Shown piece by piece: positions 26,123-35,344 of a stretch of 64,000 nucleotides of DNA. Within the stretch, counting starts at the first letter, position 1. Every line of letters begins with the position of its first letter. Source of the DNA: CBDFGS01 sp965247255. GTDB taxonomy: Bacteria > Chloroflexota > Dehalococcoidia > Lucifugimonadales > CAUZJF01. The notes under the pieces are model-generated. The model did not search any database. It saw only the letters and a list, made by a program, of their open reading frames with translations, and had not been told where the DNA came from. The position numbers and the translations under genes are program-made. The stretch lies in NCBI GenBank assembly GCA_965247255.1, contig CBDFGS010000008.1, forward strand, positions 186,001 through 250,000, given 5' to 3'.

Positions 26123-27649
26123 TCACGCGTTCATTCTGCCCCACTCTGTCAGGGTCCGGCTCAGGAGGCCTAACCGCTCGTCCGGCTCCACCGGAGCCTC
26201 CTTACATAAGGCCAGGTAGACGGCCAGCCGCTCGTGATAGGAGAGGAGGTTACGACGCCCGGCTAGAAGGTAGACCGGGTGAGCGGTGTTAATAGCCACG
26301 GTATCCGCGTCCACCCAACTAACGTCGGCCCTTTGAGGGTCAGCAACCCGTGCGATGCGTGGTCCGCCCCGGGTCGTGCGTGGACGCCGCCGCACGCGCT
26401 CTGGCCCGCCTTCATCCTCGCGCGGCGCCTCGCCTTCGTCGGGTCCGGGGGAAGCACTGATGCCCTCTCCGGAGAGCCCAGACGGGCCTTCGCCCAAGGT
26501 TTGCTGCGACATCGAGTCTAGGACCGCCTGCGCATCGCCGTGCGGGTCGGGTGTATTCACCGTATCCCGGACAGGAGCGCCGAACAGGAAGCGCAGCTCC
26601 GGTATCCGGCGGAGGATCGTAGCGGTCTCGAGTTCGAGTCTCCGAGGCGCCCGCCTCGTCGCCTCCGGCTCCCTGGTCTCCCCAATCTCCTTGAGCCATT
26701 CACTGAACGCCTTTTGCAGCTCTCGTCTGACCCGGCTGAACTTCTTGCCCTGGGACCCCGCTGTTTGAAAGTCCTGCTTGTTGAGAGTGAGACACTCTAC
26801 GAGCTCCGGCGCCTCGACCCAGCCGGTTAGCAGCTCCGGGTGCTGCGGGTGTACACCCAAGGTATCGCGGCGGATGGTCTTCCCATAGGTGGCCAACGCG
26901 ACGCCTTGCTGTTCCTCGGGAAGAGGTTCCTTAGCCAGAATGAACACGGCTCGCGCGATTCGGCGCTTCCGCCGACTCTGTAGCTCAACCTCTTTTCTCC
27001 GTAGGACCAAGTCAGGAGCGAGCGACGGCTTTGCGGTTAGCTGCCGCCCGTTTACGTGAAAGGTCACTCCTGCTGGGTAGATCGGTTCCCAAATGTACAG
27101 GTCAGATAGGTACGGCTCCAGCAACGCGCCATAATGGAGCCGAATAGTCTCTTCGATAAACCGGTCGCTAAGGAGCCGACGTCGCCTCTTGCCCAGGAGC
27201 AGCTTGACCTTGGTCCCGTCTTTCTTTGGCGTTCTCGACCTCTTGGCCAACCACTGGAGATCACTGCCCTTGAAGCGCCATTCGGAGACAAGACCGTGTT
27301 TGCCTGATCGGGTCTCGGTGATGACTTTCGAGGACATCTTGTGGCCCAGCTTGGCTCCAAGTCCGGCAAACCCGATACCCCGACCCCGGACCTTGTGGCT
27401 CTCGGCGAGGTCGTGATATTTCTCAAACTCCTCCTCGTCCATTCCTTCGCCGTCGTCGAGGACTGTGACACTCTCCTCGCTTTGGTCTACGTCGACACGA
27501 ATGTTGGCCGCCTTGGCGTCCAGGGAGTTGGCGATCAGCTCGACGAGGACCGCCTCCTCCAGAGAGTACGAGTAGCTGGACGCCAGGTCATCCAGCAGAT
27601 GGCGGGCGTTTATCTTACTAATCTGAGGTTTTCTGAGCAGCGTGGCCAT
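26123..27649 (-). CDS. GHKL ATPase of HSP90/MORC/MutL type
   Basis: 508 residues. The N-terminal ATP-binding motifs are complete: ELIANSLDA (Asn41), DDGEGM (65-70), GRGIGFAGLGAK (89-100) and a DGTKVKL loop (about 148). An S5-like middle domain follows (to about 330). Residues 375-440 form a disordered Pro/Glu/Arg-rich linker, and a small C-terminal domain closes the protein. It is not HtpG, MutL or a histidine kinase. Stand-alone proteins of this class include prokaryotic MORC relatives, some of them linked to DNA defence, but no partner nuclease or helicase is adjacent. AAGGAG lies six bases before the ATG. Its neighbours are metabolic genes, so the role is open. Confidence 0.85.
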   Translation of the reverse strand: MATLLRKPQISKINARHLLDDLASSYSYSLEEAVLVELIANSLDAKAANIRVDVDQSEESVTVLDDGEGMDEEEFEKYHDLAESHKVRGRGIGFAGLGAKLGHKMSSKVITETRSGKHGLVSEWRFKGSDLQWLAKRSRTPKKDGTKVKLLLGKRRRRLLSDRFIEETIRLHYGALLEPYLSDLYIWEPIYPAGVTFHVNGRQLTAKPSLAPDLVLRRKEVELQSRRKRRIARAVFILAKEPLPEEQQGVALATYGKTIRRDTLGVHPQHPELLTGWVEAPELVECLTLNKQDFQTAGSQGKKFSRVRRELQKAFSEWLKEIGETREPEATRRAPRRLELETATILRRIPELRFLFGAPVRDTVNTPDPHGDAQAVLDSMSQQTLGEGPSGLSGEGISASPGPDEGEAPREDEGGPERVRRRPRTTRGGPRIARVADPQRADVSWVDADTVAINTAHPVYLLAGRRNLLSYHERLAVYLALCKEAPVEPDERLGLLSRTLTEWGRMNA

Positions 27650-27724
27650 GTTGGCTCCTTAGATTTAGGACCTTCGCACCGGCGGCTGTGGTGCGCAGTC
27701 GGTCCGCAATACGCGCTAGCGCCT

Positions 27725-28858
27725 TCACGGGTTCGCCGGGGTGCCGTCGGGGTGGAAGGCTTGCATGACGGGCCGGTCGCGGGGCGGGTTCGCCACTATT
27801 ACATCTTCGTTCAGGTCGACGCCGAGACCGGACCTGTCCGGAAGCCCGTAGTAACCGCCGTCCATTTGCATCGGCTCAAGCTGGACCTCGTCGAACAAGG
27901 AATCGGGCCTCGTGTGCTCCAGGATGAGGAAGTTGGGTATGGTCGCGGCCACGTTTACGCTGGCGGCGGTGGCGACGGGGCCCTTGGGGTTGTGTGGCGC
28001 TACGCGGATGTCATACATCTCGGCCATGGCGGCGATCCGCATCATCTCGGAGACCCCGCCACAGTGGCATATGTCCGGCTGTACGACGTCCACCAGCTGG
28101 CGCTCGATGATCTCCTTGAACCCCCATCGATTGAGCTTCCGCTCGCCAGTAGCCAGCTCGGTCCCGAGCGCTGCGCTGCGCACCAGTGCCAGCGAATCCA
28201 CGTTGTCCGGCGGGACAGGCTCCTCGAAGAACAGCACGCCGAGGTCCTCGATGGCCCGTATCTGCTTGATGGCCAGCCCGGGCGTGGAACGCCCGTGGTT
28301 GTCGACCATGATATCGACGTCGGGGCCCACGGCCCGCCGCATGGCCTCGATGTGCTTCGTCAGCCAGGCCGGCAGGCTTCGCTCGTCGACGTCGTTGTCG
28401 ACGTCCCAGCCGGCCGTCTTGACGGCGGTGAACCCTCTTTGGACGCGCTCCCGGGCGATTTCGGGGTTGCCGGCGGAGGTGTAGGCTCGAATGCGGTCCC
28501 TGACAGCGCCGCCGAGGAGCTGGTACACCGGAACGCCAAGAGTCTTGCCCTTGATGTCCCAAAGTGCCTGGTCTATCGCGCTGAGCGCCGAGTTTATAAT
28601 CACGCCACCGCGATACCGGTTGTGCAGGTACATCACCTGCCAGTGGCGCTCGATGGCATCCGCGTCGTGTCCGACGATCTGCGAGGCGAGCATGCGCACG
28701 GCCTCGGCTATGGTCGACGTCTGGTTGACCAGCGAACCCTCGCCCCACCCATGCACGCCCTGGTCGGTCTCGACCTTCACGAAGAGCCAGTTACGGCCAG
28801 CTCCGCCACCCCACATGACGAACGGCCTTACGTCAGTGATTTTCGCCACGGCCCCCAT
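27725..28858 (-). CDS. Enolase-superfamily dehydratase, galactonate dehydratase-like
   Basis: 377 residues. Catalytic elements: Lys147 (TAVKTAG), Asp186 with His188 (VDNHGRS), Glu212 (FFEEP), Glu239 (ATGER) and His289 (APHNPKGP). The D-x-H pair and the HNPKGP motif are typical of the D-galactonate/D-gluconate dehydratase branch rather than the KxK racemases. Expected product: a 2-keto-3-deoxy sugar acid. The Ldh-type dehydrogenase gene lies 25 bases upstream, and a DapA-type aldolase suited to such products lies 2.5 kb further upstream on the same strand. A GTG at 28849 is an alternative start. Confidence 0.9.
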   Translation of the reverse strand: MGAVAKITDVRPFVMWGGGAGRNWLFVKVETDQGVHGWGEGSLVNQTSTIAEAVRMLASQIVGHDADAIERHWQVMYLHNRYRGGVIINSALSAIDQALWDIKGKTLGVPVYQLLGGAVRDRIRAYTSAGNPEIARERVQRGFTAVKTAGWDVDNDVDERSLPAWLTKHIEAMRRAVGPDVDIMVDNHGRSTPGLAIKQIRAIEDLGVLFFEEPVPPDNVDSLALVRSAALGTELATGERKLNRWGFKEIIERQLVDVVQPDICHCGGVSEMMRIAAMAEMYDIRVAPHNPKGPVATAASVNVAATIPNFLILEHTRPDSLFDEVQLEPMQMDGGYYGLPDRSGLGVDLNEDVIVANPPRDRPVMQAFHPDGTPANP

Positions 28859-28883
28859 CCCTTCGGAAGACTCAGGGCAAGCC

Positions 28884-29948
28884 CTACAACTTCGGCATAT
28901 CGACGCCCAGCTCAGATGCGACAGCGCTCAGCTTATCCCAGGTCGCCTCAGGTACATTCACCCCTTCACGTAGCGTGCGGCGATAGCTCTCGTCGCCTCT
29001 CTCACCCGGCGCGTAGAGCCGGTCGACACCGGGGAGCGGGTTTGCGGAGTTCACCCAGCTCGCCATCGCCTCTATCTGGTCCTTGTACGTTTCCAAGTCC
29101 GTGAATTGCGCGATGTCGATGGCCAGTACCAGCACGCCGCCCCCGTTCTTGCCCGCGCCCAGGCCCTGAGCGGGCCCCATTCCCGTAGTGCAACCGGCCA
29201 GCGAAAGGGGCCCCACGATCATCTCGATCATCATCGACAGCCCGTGACCCTTGTGTCCGAATTGCAGCCCGCCGAGAGGCAGCACCCCGACGTCCGGGTC
29301 CTCGTACTGCCTGGCATCGGTGGCGTAGTTCCCCTGTTGGTCGATGAGCCAGCCCTCTGGTACAGGTTCGTTGCGCTCTATCTTCTGCCGAGCCCTCGTC
29401 CCGGCCACGACGCTCAGACTCATGTCGAGCACGAACGGCGGGCCATGCCGACGCGGGACGGCGAACGCGATGGGATTTGGGCCGAGGCGCCGGTCCGCGC
29501 TGCCGAACGGGGCGACGAAGACCCCGCCGACGTTGGACCAGACGATACCGACCATGCCCTCCTCGGCGATGCGCCGCGGATAGTCGCCGAGGCGGCCCAC
29601 GTGGCTTAGCCCGTGGACGCCGACCGCGGCGATGGTGGAGGAACCCGCTTTTCGTACAGCGATCTCCGCAACGTTGGTCAGCGCAACGACGCCGTTGGCG
29701 CCGCGTCCGTCGATGACGGCCATGGCCCGGTTCTCACGCACGACCTCGTGCTCATCCCAGGGAACGTACCCCTCAGCGGCGCTCTCGACGTATCTGGCCA
29801 CTCGCCAAACGCCGTGCGACTCGTGGCCATATAGATCGCCGTCCACCAGGTGGTCGCTTATGAGCTGGGAGTCCTCGTCGGGGATACCGGCAGCCTTGAA
29901 GATATCGAAGCTCAGCCCGCGAAGGACGTGGTGTTGGACTACCGGCAT
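28884..29948 (-). CDS. Malate/L-lactate dehydrogenase-family (Ldh_2) NAD(P)-dependent oxidoreductase
   Basis: 354 residues, normal length for the family. Typical blocks are HESHGVWRVARYV (about 43-55), VALTNVAEIAVRKA, GVHGLSHVGRLGDY (substrate-site His), GPNPIAFAVPRR and FGHKGHGLSMMIEM. This fold is unlike classical Rossmann lactate dehydrogenases. It reduces 2-oxo acids or ureidoglycolate-type compounds with NAD(P)H; known members act on 2,3-diketo-L-gulonate, malate, sulfolactate and imino acids. Its position 25 bases before the dehydratase gene suggests a step in sugar-acid breakdown. Confidence 0.9.
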   Translation of the reverse strand: MPVVQHHVLRGLSFDIFKAAGIPDEDSQLISDHLVDGDLYGHESHGVWRVARYVESAAEGYVPWDEHEVVRENRAMAVIDGRGANGVVALTNVAEIAVRKAGSSTIAAVGVHGLSHVGRLGDYPRRIAEEGMVGIVWSNVGGVFVAPFGSADRRLGPNPIAFAVPRRHGPPFVLDMSLSVVAGTRARQKIERNEPVPEGWLIDQQGNYATDARQYEDPDVGVLPLGGLQFGHKGHGLSMMIEMIVGPLSLAGCTTGMGPAQGLGAGKNGGGVLVLAIDIAQFTDLETYKDQIEAMASWVNSANPLPGVDRLYAPGERGDESYRRTLREGVNVPEATWDKLSAVASELGVDMPKL

Positions 29949-30051
29949 GCTGCGGCCGTTCCTCTATTCCAGGCAGTCCGAGTTCAATCGGTCACGTAGA
30001 GCCGCCACGATCTACGCTGCATCATCGAAGCCACGGGGGCTTCCGCAACCG

Positions 30052-30852
30052 TCAGTCTTGTACGTGAGTGTTGGGGTCTGCGCTTCCGAATCCCAGCCCG
30101 ATTGCGCTCTGAAGCACTTTTTTCAGGCGTGGTCCGGCGGTCGCAATCAGTTGGCCGCTGTAAAACGGGCCCCAGAGAGTGGTCTCGCCTTCGAGAAAGT
30201 CAACGAGCCATTCGAAGTGCTCCCGGTTTTTCTCGGGCGTCGTATTTTGTACGCAGTTGATGTGGATTGCTCGCCGCCCGGGCTTATCACTCAAAGCGGA
30301 GTGAAACGTCTTGTGGTTCATGAAGATCACATCCCCCGGCTCATTTATGAGCGGATACCGACCCGGAACCTTCTCCGGACTGACGCCTAGCTCGCCAAGG
30401 TTCTTGACGAGCGCCTCCCGGAGCTCGGTGAAATGGCTTCCCGGGATGACGTTGAGGGCACCGTCATCGGGGCCGAGCGTATCCAGATATATCGCCGCCC
30501 TCATGCTAAAGAGGCCGTCGGGGGCACAGGCGTCGTGGTGCCATGGACTCCCGCCGGTATGGAGAATCCCCTCGTTAACGGTCAAGATGAAGTCTTCCCC
30601 CATCAAGCTCTCGAAGATATCAACGATCCTGTCATCATCGAGCAGCGGGTAGAAGACATCGGGGTCGTAGTCGAAGAAGGGGACAACCTGCTGCCTTTTC
30701 TCTCCGTGCTTGGGTTTTGGGGCGCCTTTACGTGCCCTCTCCATTGCCGCGTCGAAGGCTGCGGAGATGGTCGCAATCTCTTCGGGCGCCAGAAGCTGCT
30801 TGCACTGAAGGAACCCTAGGGTTTGGAAGTGACGAATCTGCTCTTGAATCAT
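30052..30852 (-). CDS. Phytanoyl-CoA dioxygenase (PhyH)-family Fe(II)/2-oxoglutarate oxygenase
   Basis: 266 residues from the ATG at 30852, which has AGGAGG eight bases upstream; a longer frame to 30927 lacks such support. The iron-binding HxD is in SPWHHDACAPDG (His105, Asp107). The distal region HKTFHSALSDKPGRRAIHIN supplies the third His and the Arg for 2-oxoglutarate. It begins EQIRHFQTLGFL, the usual PhyH start. These enzymes hydroxylate small molecules, lipids or alkylated compounds; the substrate is not readable. It is on the same strand as the dehydratase operon but 100 bases upstream of it. Confidence 0.88.
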   Translation of the reverse strand: MIQEQIRHFQTLGFLQCKQLLAPEEIATISAAFDAAMERARKGAPKPKHGEKRQQVVPFFDYDPDVFYPLLDDDRIVDIFESLMGEDFILTVNEGILHTGGSPWHHDACAPDGLFSMRAAIYLDTLGPDDGALNVIPGSHFTELREALVKNLGELGVSPEKVPGRYPLINEPGDVIFMNHKTFHSALSDKPGRRAIHINCVQNTTPEKNREHFEWLVDFLEGETTLWGPFYSGQLIATAGPRLKKVLQSAIGLGFGSADPNTHVQD

Positions 30853-30985
30853 AGCTTCTTCCTCCTTCGAAGGCTGACTGGCTCGAGGGATTGGCGTGAG
30901 GGATGCGGCAATACTCCTAACCCGCATTTATGAGCCTGTCATCGACGAAGAGCTCGACCCGTGAGCCTATCGCTCGAATCCGTGA

Positions 30986-31231
30986 TCAGCAGGACTCTGA
31001 GGCGAATTCATCGCCGCTCTCATGATCGTGGTCCAGAACCCCAATCGCCTCTTCGGCGTTCTCTTGCTTGACGAGCAGCCGTACCCCACGCACGAGAGTC
31101 AACTCGGGGCGCCAGCCGCCTGCGTCGTCTGCCGACAGCATAGCCTTGATACCATGGGCCTCCAGTACACCCCTGGCAATCTCCGCTTCCAGCCTGCCGG
31201 TGTATGTTCTTACGGGTACTAGCGCCGGCAT
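30986..31231 (-). CDS. DUF2007-type small protein
   Basis: 81 residues. The pattern is a beta-alpha-beta ferredoxin-like unit: LVPVRTYTGRLEAEIARGVL, then GIKAMLSADDAGG, then VRLLVKQENAEEAIGVL. This fits DUF2007, also annotated as a putative signal-transducing or GlnB-like small domain, and the length matches. An acidic tail ends in Cys. The function is unknown throughout the family. It lies alone between the PhyH and DapA-like genes. Confidence 0.72.
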   Translation of the reverse strand: MPALVPVRTYTGRLEAEIARGVLEAHGIKAMLSADDAGGWRPELTLVRGVRLLVKQENAEEAIGVLDHDHESGDEFASESC

Positions 31232-31378
31232 AAGCTCGCTCCCAGGCCACTACTGTTTCTCGACCGGATTATCCGCTTTGCGATATAGTTCGCTGTGCTG
31301 TTCCGCGGCCGCTTCACAACCAACATAAAGCGAGCCTATCTCCCTTCGCGAGCGTGCTATGCGACCTTGGCGAGCCTC

Positions 31379-32290
31379 CTAAAAATACTCGCCGGACTGC
31401 ATCAAGTCTATTAGGCGCTGCCGATACGGCTCCTGCATCGGCTGGAGAGGCATGCTGAGGCGTTCGTCCATCAGTCCGATGGCGGCAAGCGCGACCTTGC
31501 TGGAGGGGGCGTCGAAGCCCCTGATAGCGTTGCACAGCGGGATGACCTTTTGCTGGAGCTCCAGTCCCTTTGCCAGGTCTCCTTCTCTCATCGCGATGAA
31601 CATGTCGACGAAGAGCCTTGGCGCGAAGGCGGCCTCCGGGGTGGTCGTGCCGTGACACCCGATGGCTAGGCCGGCGAAGACCATAGCGCCGTGGGTGATC
31701 ATCACGCCGAAGTTCTCGTCCTGTGTCTCCCACACGAGGGACTGCATGATGCGCTGGTCCCCGACCGACGCCTTCAACCCAACCACGTTGGTATGGGCAG
31801 CGAGCCTGGTTATCGGCTCCGGGCATATGCCGGGGGTGATGCCCGGCCATTTGGTGTCGTGGAAGTAGAGTACGACCGGGACCCCTGCCGAATCGGCGAC
31901 CTCCTGGTAGTGCGCTTCCAGCTCGCGCTCGCCATAGGGCTTGCCGTCGAGCTTGTAGTAGTAGGGTTCGGTGACGTGAACAAGGTCGACGCCGCACTCC
32001 TCAGCGAGTCGGATATTCTCGATGGTCTGCTGGGTGCCTGGGGCGCCGCAACCGGTCACCACCTTCACGCGACCGGCCACCTCGTCCATCGCGATCTCCA
32101 GGGCACTCCGGTGAATACGCGCCCGCAGGTTGGGCCCCTCCCCGCGTGTGCCGAACATCCACAGGCCTTCGACGCCGCCGTCGATCTCGTAGTTGATGAC
32201 CCTTCGCAGGGCCGGCTCGTCGACCTCTTCGTCCTCCGTCAACGGAGTGGGAACGATGGGCCAAGTGCCCTCGAATTGGAAGTCCGACAT
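31379..32290 (-). CDS. Dihydrodipicolinate synthase/N-acetylneuraminate lyase-family aldolase
   Basis: 303 residues, a class I TIM-barrel aldolase. Schiff-base Lys173 is in VVGLKASVGD, the general acid/base Tyr142 in VLYFHDTK, and the substrate-carboxylate loop GTRGE (about 47-51) replaces the usual GTTGE. VTEPYYY matches the family strand before the catalytic Tyr. DHDPS proper needs GTTGE and a biosynthetic context; here the catabolic neighbours suggest a 2-keto-3-deoxy sugar-acid or related lyase. The first residues (FEGTWPIVPTP) fix the start at the ATG at 32290, with AAGGGGG upstream. Confidence 0.9.
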   Translation of the reverse strand: MSDFQFEGTWPIVPTPLTEDEEVDEPALRRVINYEIDGGVEGLWMFGTRGEGPNLRARIHRSALEIAMDEVAGRVKVVTGCGAPGTQQTIENIRLAEECGVDLVHVTEPYYYKLDGKPYGERELEAHYQEVADSAGVPVVLYFHDTKWPGITPGICPEPITRLAAHTNVVGLKASVGDQRIMQSLVWETQDENFGVMITHGAMVFAGLAIGCHGTTTPEAAFAPRLFVDMFIAMREGDLAKGLELQQKVIPLCNAIRGFDAPSSKVALAAIGLMDERLSMPLQPMQEPYRQRLIDLMQSGEYF

Positions 32291-32432
32291 GGTCTGTGTA
32301 CCCCCTTCCGCCCTCGGTGGTATGACGCTGATTTGCTGGCGCCCCAGCTTATCACAATCAGGAGTGTTCCAGTAGCTGCCGGGCTATGTCGGAAGGCCGT
32401 CTGAGACCGGATGCTTGGCCTCGCACGGCCGA

Positions 32433-32474
32433 CCCCACCCCAGATGCTTCGTCGCCGACTCCTCGGCATGACGG
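32433..32474. repeat. Foldback repeat, family A (right arm)
   Basis: CACCCCAGATGCTTCGTCGC followed by CGACTCCTCGGCATGACGG. It is nearly identical to the reverse complement of the left arm of the complete element at 53411, where the arm begins TGTCATGCTGAGGAG. Confidence 0.7.
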
Positions 32475-32553
32475 TACGGTGGCAGGCACTCCGTTTAGAG
32501 AGTCCTTTCGCCCGTGAACTCCAAACCAGGCATTCGGACGCTCCATATGCCCA

Positions 32554-32662
32554 AATGTCGTGCTAAGGAGGCCGCAAACGAAGGACCTGGGGTGGTGGCG
32601 TCCACGGCGGTACGCGCTGACCCCACGCCGCCCCAGGCCCTTCGCAAGCTCAGGGCGACAGT
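32554..32662. repeat. Foldback repeat, family A (two arms)
   Basis: Begins AATGTCGTGCTAAGGAGGCC and ends CTTCGCAAGCTCAGGGCGAC. The arms meet around CTGGGGTGG and GCCCCAGG, and the length is about 109 bp, as in the other full copies. Confidence 0.75.
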
Positions 32663-32740
32663 ATTAGTAGCCTGGGACGGGCCAATTTGAAATGGAGACC
32701 TGCGCGCCTCAGCGGCGGCTAAGGGGCGCTAGCGAGGTGC

Positions 32741-32746
32741 TATAAT
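32741..32746 (+). promoter_or_regulatory. Predicted -10 box for the amidohydrolase/alcohol dehydrogenase genes
   Basis: A perfect TATAAT 69 bases before the ATG at 32815. The -35 position is poor, so it would need an activator or an alternative factor. Confidence 0.35.
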
Positions 32747-32814
32747 CGGCCACGCTTGCGGTCGGTGTGCTGGAGTACCAATCAGTCCAGAAAAGACAGG
32801 AGGCCAAGAAAACG

Positions 32815-34029
32815 ATGGCCAAAGACGGGTTCAAGGTGATGGACAGCGACATCCACGCGATCGAGCCACCCGATATGTGGCAGCGTTATCTGGAGCCCGA
32901 ATTCAGGGGCCGCGGCCCCAGGCCGGCGTCCGCAGACGCGGTAGTAGGTGGGATGATCCCGCTCACCGAGCAGGGCGAGACCAAGCTATATGGGGACGGC
33001 AGCATCGTCGTCACCGAGGGTGCCCTCACTACCGGGTATCAGGAGCTTCCTGTCCGGCAGCAGCAGGCGCAAATCCGCCGGGACCTGGCGGACGAACGGG
33101 CGACGGAGAGTGGGCGAACGGCCCTCACGGGCACTGCCGCGGGTGGGGGGAGCGACCCAAAGGCGATGCTCTCCGCGATGGAGGTGGAAGGGGTCGATGT
33201 GTCTATCGTATTCCGTACTTTTGGCGCCCACGTGCTGGCTTTCGACGCCGACGACGGGATGGACGGCCCGCTGTCCGCCGCGATCTGCCGCGCACACAAC
33301 AACTGGATGCGCGATTACTGCGATGAGGACCCACAGCGACTGAAGATGTCGGCGCTGGTCCCAGTGCATGACGTCGACGAGGCCGTGAAGGAGGCCTCGC
33401 GGGTAGTCAGCCAGCTCGGGGCCGTGGTGCTGGTGCTCCCGAACCAGTCCGTGAACAAGCGGCCGTGGTACGACGAGTACTACCATCCCTTGTGGGCCGA
33501 GGCGGAGCGACTAGGCGTCCCGGTCGCGTTCCACGGCATTCAGATGGCCCGCCAGCAACACCTGGGGCGCCGGTATATGGACAATTTCGCTCTGGCGCAC
33601 GCCGCCGCCCATCCTGTGGAGCTGATGCTCTGCCTTGGCAGCATGCTCACAGGCGGCGTCTTCGAGAAGTTCCCTAATCTCAAGGGCGCGTTCCTGGAGG
33701 GACACTGCAGCTGGGTGCCCTGGTGGCTTTACTGCCTCGACGAGCACTATGAGAAGTTCGGTGATTCCGAGAGGTTCGGCCTCACGATGAATCCCAGCGA
33801 CTACTTCCGCCGCCAGTGCTGGGTCTCCGTCGACCCCGACGAGGAGCTGCTCACCTACACCATCCAGGCGATGGGTGACGACAATATGGTTATCTCCACG
33901 GACTGGCCCCACGACGATTCCGGCTATCCGCACTGCATGGACACGTTCATGAGCCTGCCGGGCGTGCCGGACGAGAGCAAGCGGAAGATACTTTGGGACA
34001 ACTGTGCCCGGCTTTACAATCTGGGCTAA
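32815..34029 (+). CDS. Amidohydrolase-2 family metal-dependent hydrolase
   Basis: 404 residues from the ATG at 32815, which has AGGAGG 11 bases upstream; the 16 codons before it in the same frame are not needed. It opens with FKVMDSDIHAIEPPDMW, where D-x-H replaces the more common H-x-H of the fold. Later ligands are likely His in VAFHG, HAAAHP and EGHCSW and Asp in STDWPHDDS. Relatives include ACMSD-type decarboxylases and other C-C or C-O lyases of the COG2159 group. The Zn alcohol dehydrogenase gene follows within 76 bases on the same strand, suggesting a shared pathway. Confidence 0.88.
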   Translation: MAKDGFKVMDSDIHAIEPPDMWQRYLEPEFRGRGPRPASADAVVGGMIPLTEQGETKLYGDGSIVVTEGALTTGYQELPVRQQQAQIRRDLADERATESGRTALTGTAAGGGSDPKAMLSAMEVEGVDVSIVFRTFGAHVLAFDADDGMDGPLSAAICRAHNNWMRDYCDEDPQRLKMSALVPVHDVDEAVKEASRVVSQLGAVVLVLPNQSVNKRPWYDEYYHPLWAEAERLGVPVAFHGIQMARQQHLGRRYMDNFALAHAAAHPVELMLCLGSMLTGGVFEKFPNLKGAFLEGHCSWVPWWLYCLDEHYEKFGDSERFGLTMNPSDYFRRQCWVSVDPDEELLTYTIQAMGDDNMVISTDWPHDDSGYPHCMDTFMSLPGVPDESKRKILWDNCARLYNLG

Positions 34030-34104
34030 GCGCCGCGTCGCGCAGGTTAGTTTCGCTGGTCGATTCAGGTCACGCCGCTTAAGTGCTCGTACATGGAGGA
34101 AGCA

Positions 34105-35187
34105 ATGAAAGGCGCCGTTTTTCACGAGCCCCACGTCCCGTTCGCAATCGAGGAGCTGGACCTCGATGGCCCGAAGGCCGGCGAGGTGCTGGTCGACCTG
34201 GTGGGCGCTGGAGTCTGCCATAGCGACTACCATTTTATCGATGGCCACATGACGCCCGCCAAGTCTCCGATCGTGATGGGCCACGAAGGGGCGGGGGTGG
34301 TCGCCGAGGTCGGCGATGGGGTGAGCAGCGTTGCGCCGGGCGACAGTATCATCTTCTCAATGGACACGATGTGCGGCCACTGCCGCAACTGCACCGTGGG
34401 GCGCCCTACCCTGTGCGAGACGTACGGCCGGTCGATGGTCATGCCTGACGGCACCACCCGATTCAGCAAAGGAGGAGTCCCCTACTACCATCTCGTGGGG
34501 ACCTACGCCGACCGGACAGTGGTGCACTCCGACAAGGTGGTCAAGGTGCGCCCGGACACACCGCTTGAGAAGGCGTGTTTGATCGGTTGCGCCGTGATTA
34601 CGGGCGTGGGCGCCGTGGTCAACCGCGCCAAGGTCGAAGAGGGCAGCACCGTGGCCGTCTTCGGGTGTGGAGGGGTGGGGCTCAACGTAGTCCAGGGCGC
34701 GGTGCTCGCATCGGCGGCCAAGATAATCGCAGTCGATACGGTCGACTTCAAGCTGGAGAAAGCCGAGGAGTTTGGGGCCACACACCTCGTCAATGCGGAC
34801 AGGGAGGACCCTGTGGCCCGCATCGCCGATATCACCGGCGGCGGCGCCGACTACGCTTTTGAGGTGGTGGGCTTCCCCTCGATAGTGCGCCAGGCGTTCG
34901 ACTCGGTGCGCCCAAGCGGCACCGCGGTGATGGTGGGGGTGCAGCCGGACGGCGCCGAAGTCTCGATCGACGGCTGGGACCTCATGATGGACCGCACTCT
35001 CATGGGAGCGTTCCACGGCGCGGCCCGGGCCAGGGTGGACTTCCCCTGGCTGGTCGACCTCTATATGGACGGCCGTCTGAAGCTTGATGAGCTAATCACG
35101 CGGTACCGGCCCCTGGACGAGATCAACGAGGCGTTCGACGACATGAACAGGGGCGTGACCGCGCGCACCGTCCTGACGTTCCGCTAA
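34105..35187 (+). CDS. Zinc-dependent alcohol dehydrogenase (MDR superfamily)
   Basis: 360 residues. The start is the ATG at 34105, as GGAGGA ends four bases before it; the ATG at 34093 overlaps that site. Catalytic-zinc residues are in GVCHSDYH (Cys) and MGHEGAG (His-Glu). The structural zinc site CGHCRNCTVGRPTLC has all four cysteines. The NAD loop is FGCGGVGLNVVQGA (about 192). The layout matches class III-like ADH and the mycothiol/NDMA-dependent branch rather than quinone reductases. It probably oxidises an alcohol or aldehyde made by the adjacent amidohydrolase. Confidence 0.92.
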   Translation: MKGAVFHEPHVPFAIEELDLDGPKAGEVLVDLVGAGVCHSDYHFIDGHMTPAKSPIVMGHEGAGVVAEVGDGVSSVAPGDSIIFSMDTMCGHCRNCTVGRPTLCETYGRSMVMPDGTTRFSKGGVPYYHLVGTYADRTVVHSDKVVKVRPDTPLEKACLIGCAVITGVGAVVNRAKVEEGSTVAVFGCGGVGLNVVQGAVLASAAKIIAVDTVDFKLEKAEEFGATHLVNADREDPVARIADITGGGADYAFEVVGFPSIVRQAFDSVRPSGTAVMVGVQPDGAEVSIDGWDLMMDRTLMGAFHGAARARVDFPWLVDLYMDGRLKLDELITRYRPLDEINEAFDDMNRGVTARTVLTFR

Positions 35188-35344
35188 GCGATCCCAACCC
35201 GCAGCCGGCCGCCTTTCAATGCCAGGCTCACCTGGGGCGACAAGGCCTGGCAGCCGCGCCATGGGCGCCTTTCTAGCCGTGTTAATATAGCGATACAGGG
35301 ACCCTCCAGCTTCTTGCACACCTCGACAGGCACCGGGTGACGCT

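Larger units (their letters stand above)
32291..32814. other. 524-bp divergent intergenic region rich in repeats
   Basis: Lies between the DapA-like gene and the amidohydrolase gene. It holds two family A repeats (32433-32474 and 32554-32662) and a TATAAT box at 32741. I see no gene in it. Confidence 0.6.

Noticed and set aside
26620..26645. tRNA-like TTCGAGTC motif
   Set aside because: It lies inside the GHKL ATPase gene and has no matching stems of a tRNA cloverleaf.
27341..29104. 587-residue plus-strand frame, among the longest in the region
   Set aside because: It lies antisense to the GHKL ATPase and galactonate dehydratase-like genes, both with clear motifs. Its product is His/Val/Asp-rich with no domain, as expected for a shadow in high-GC DNA.
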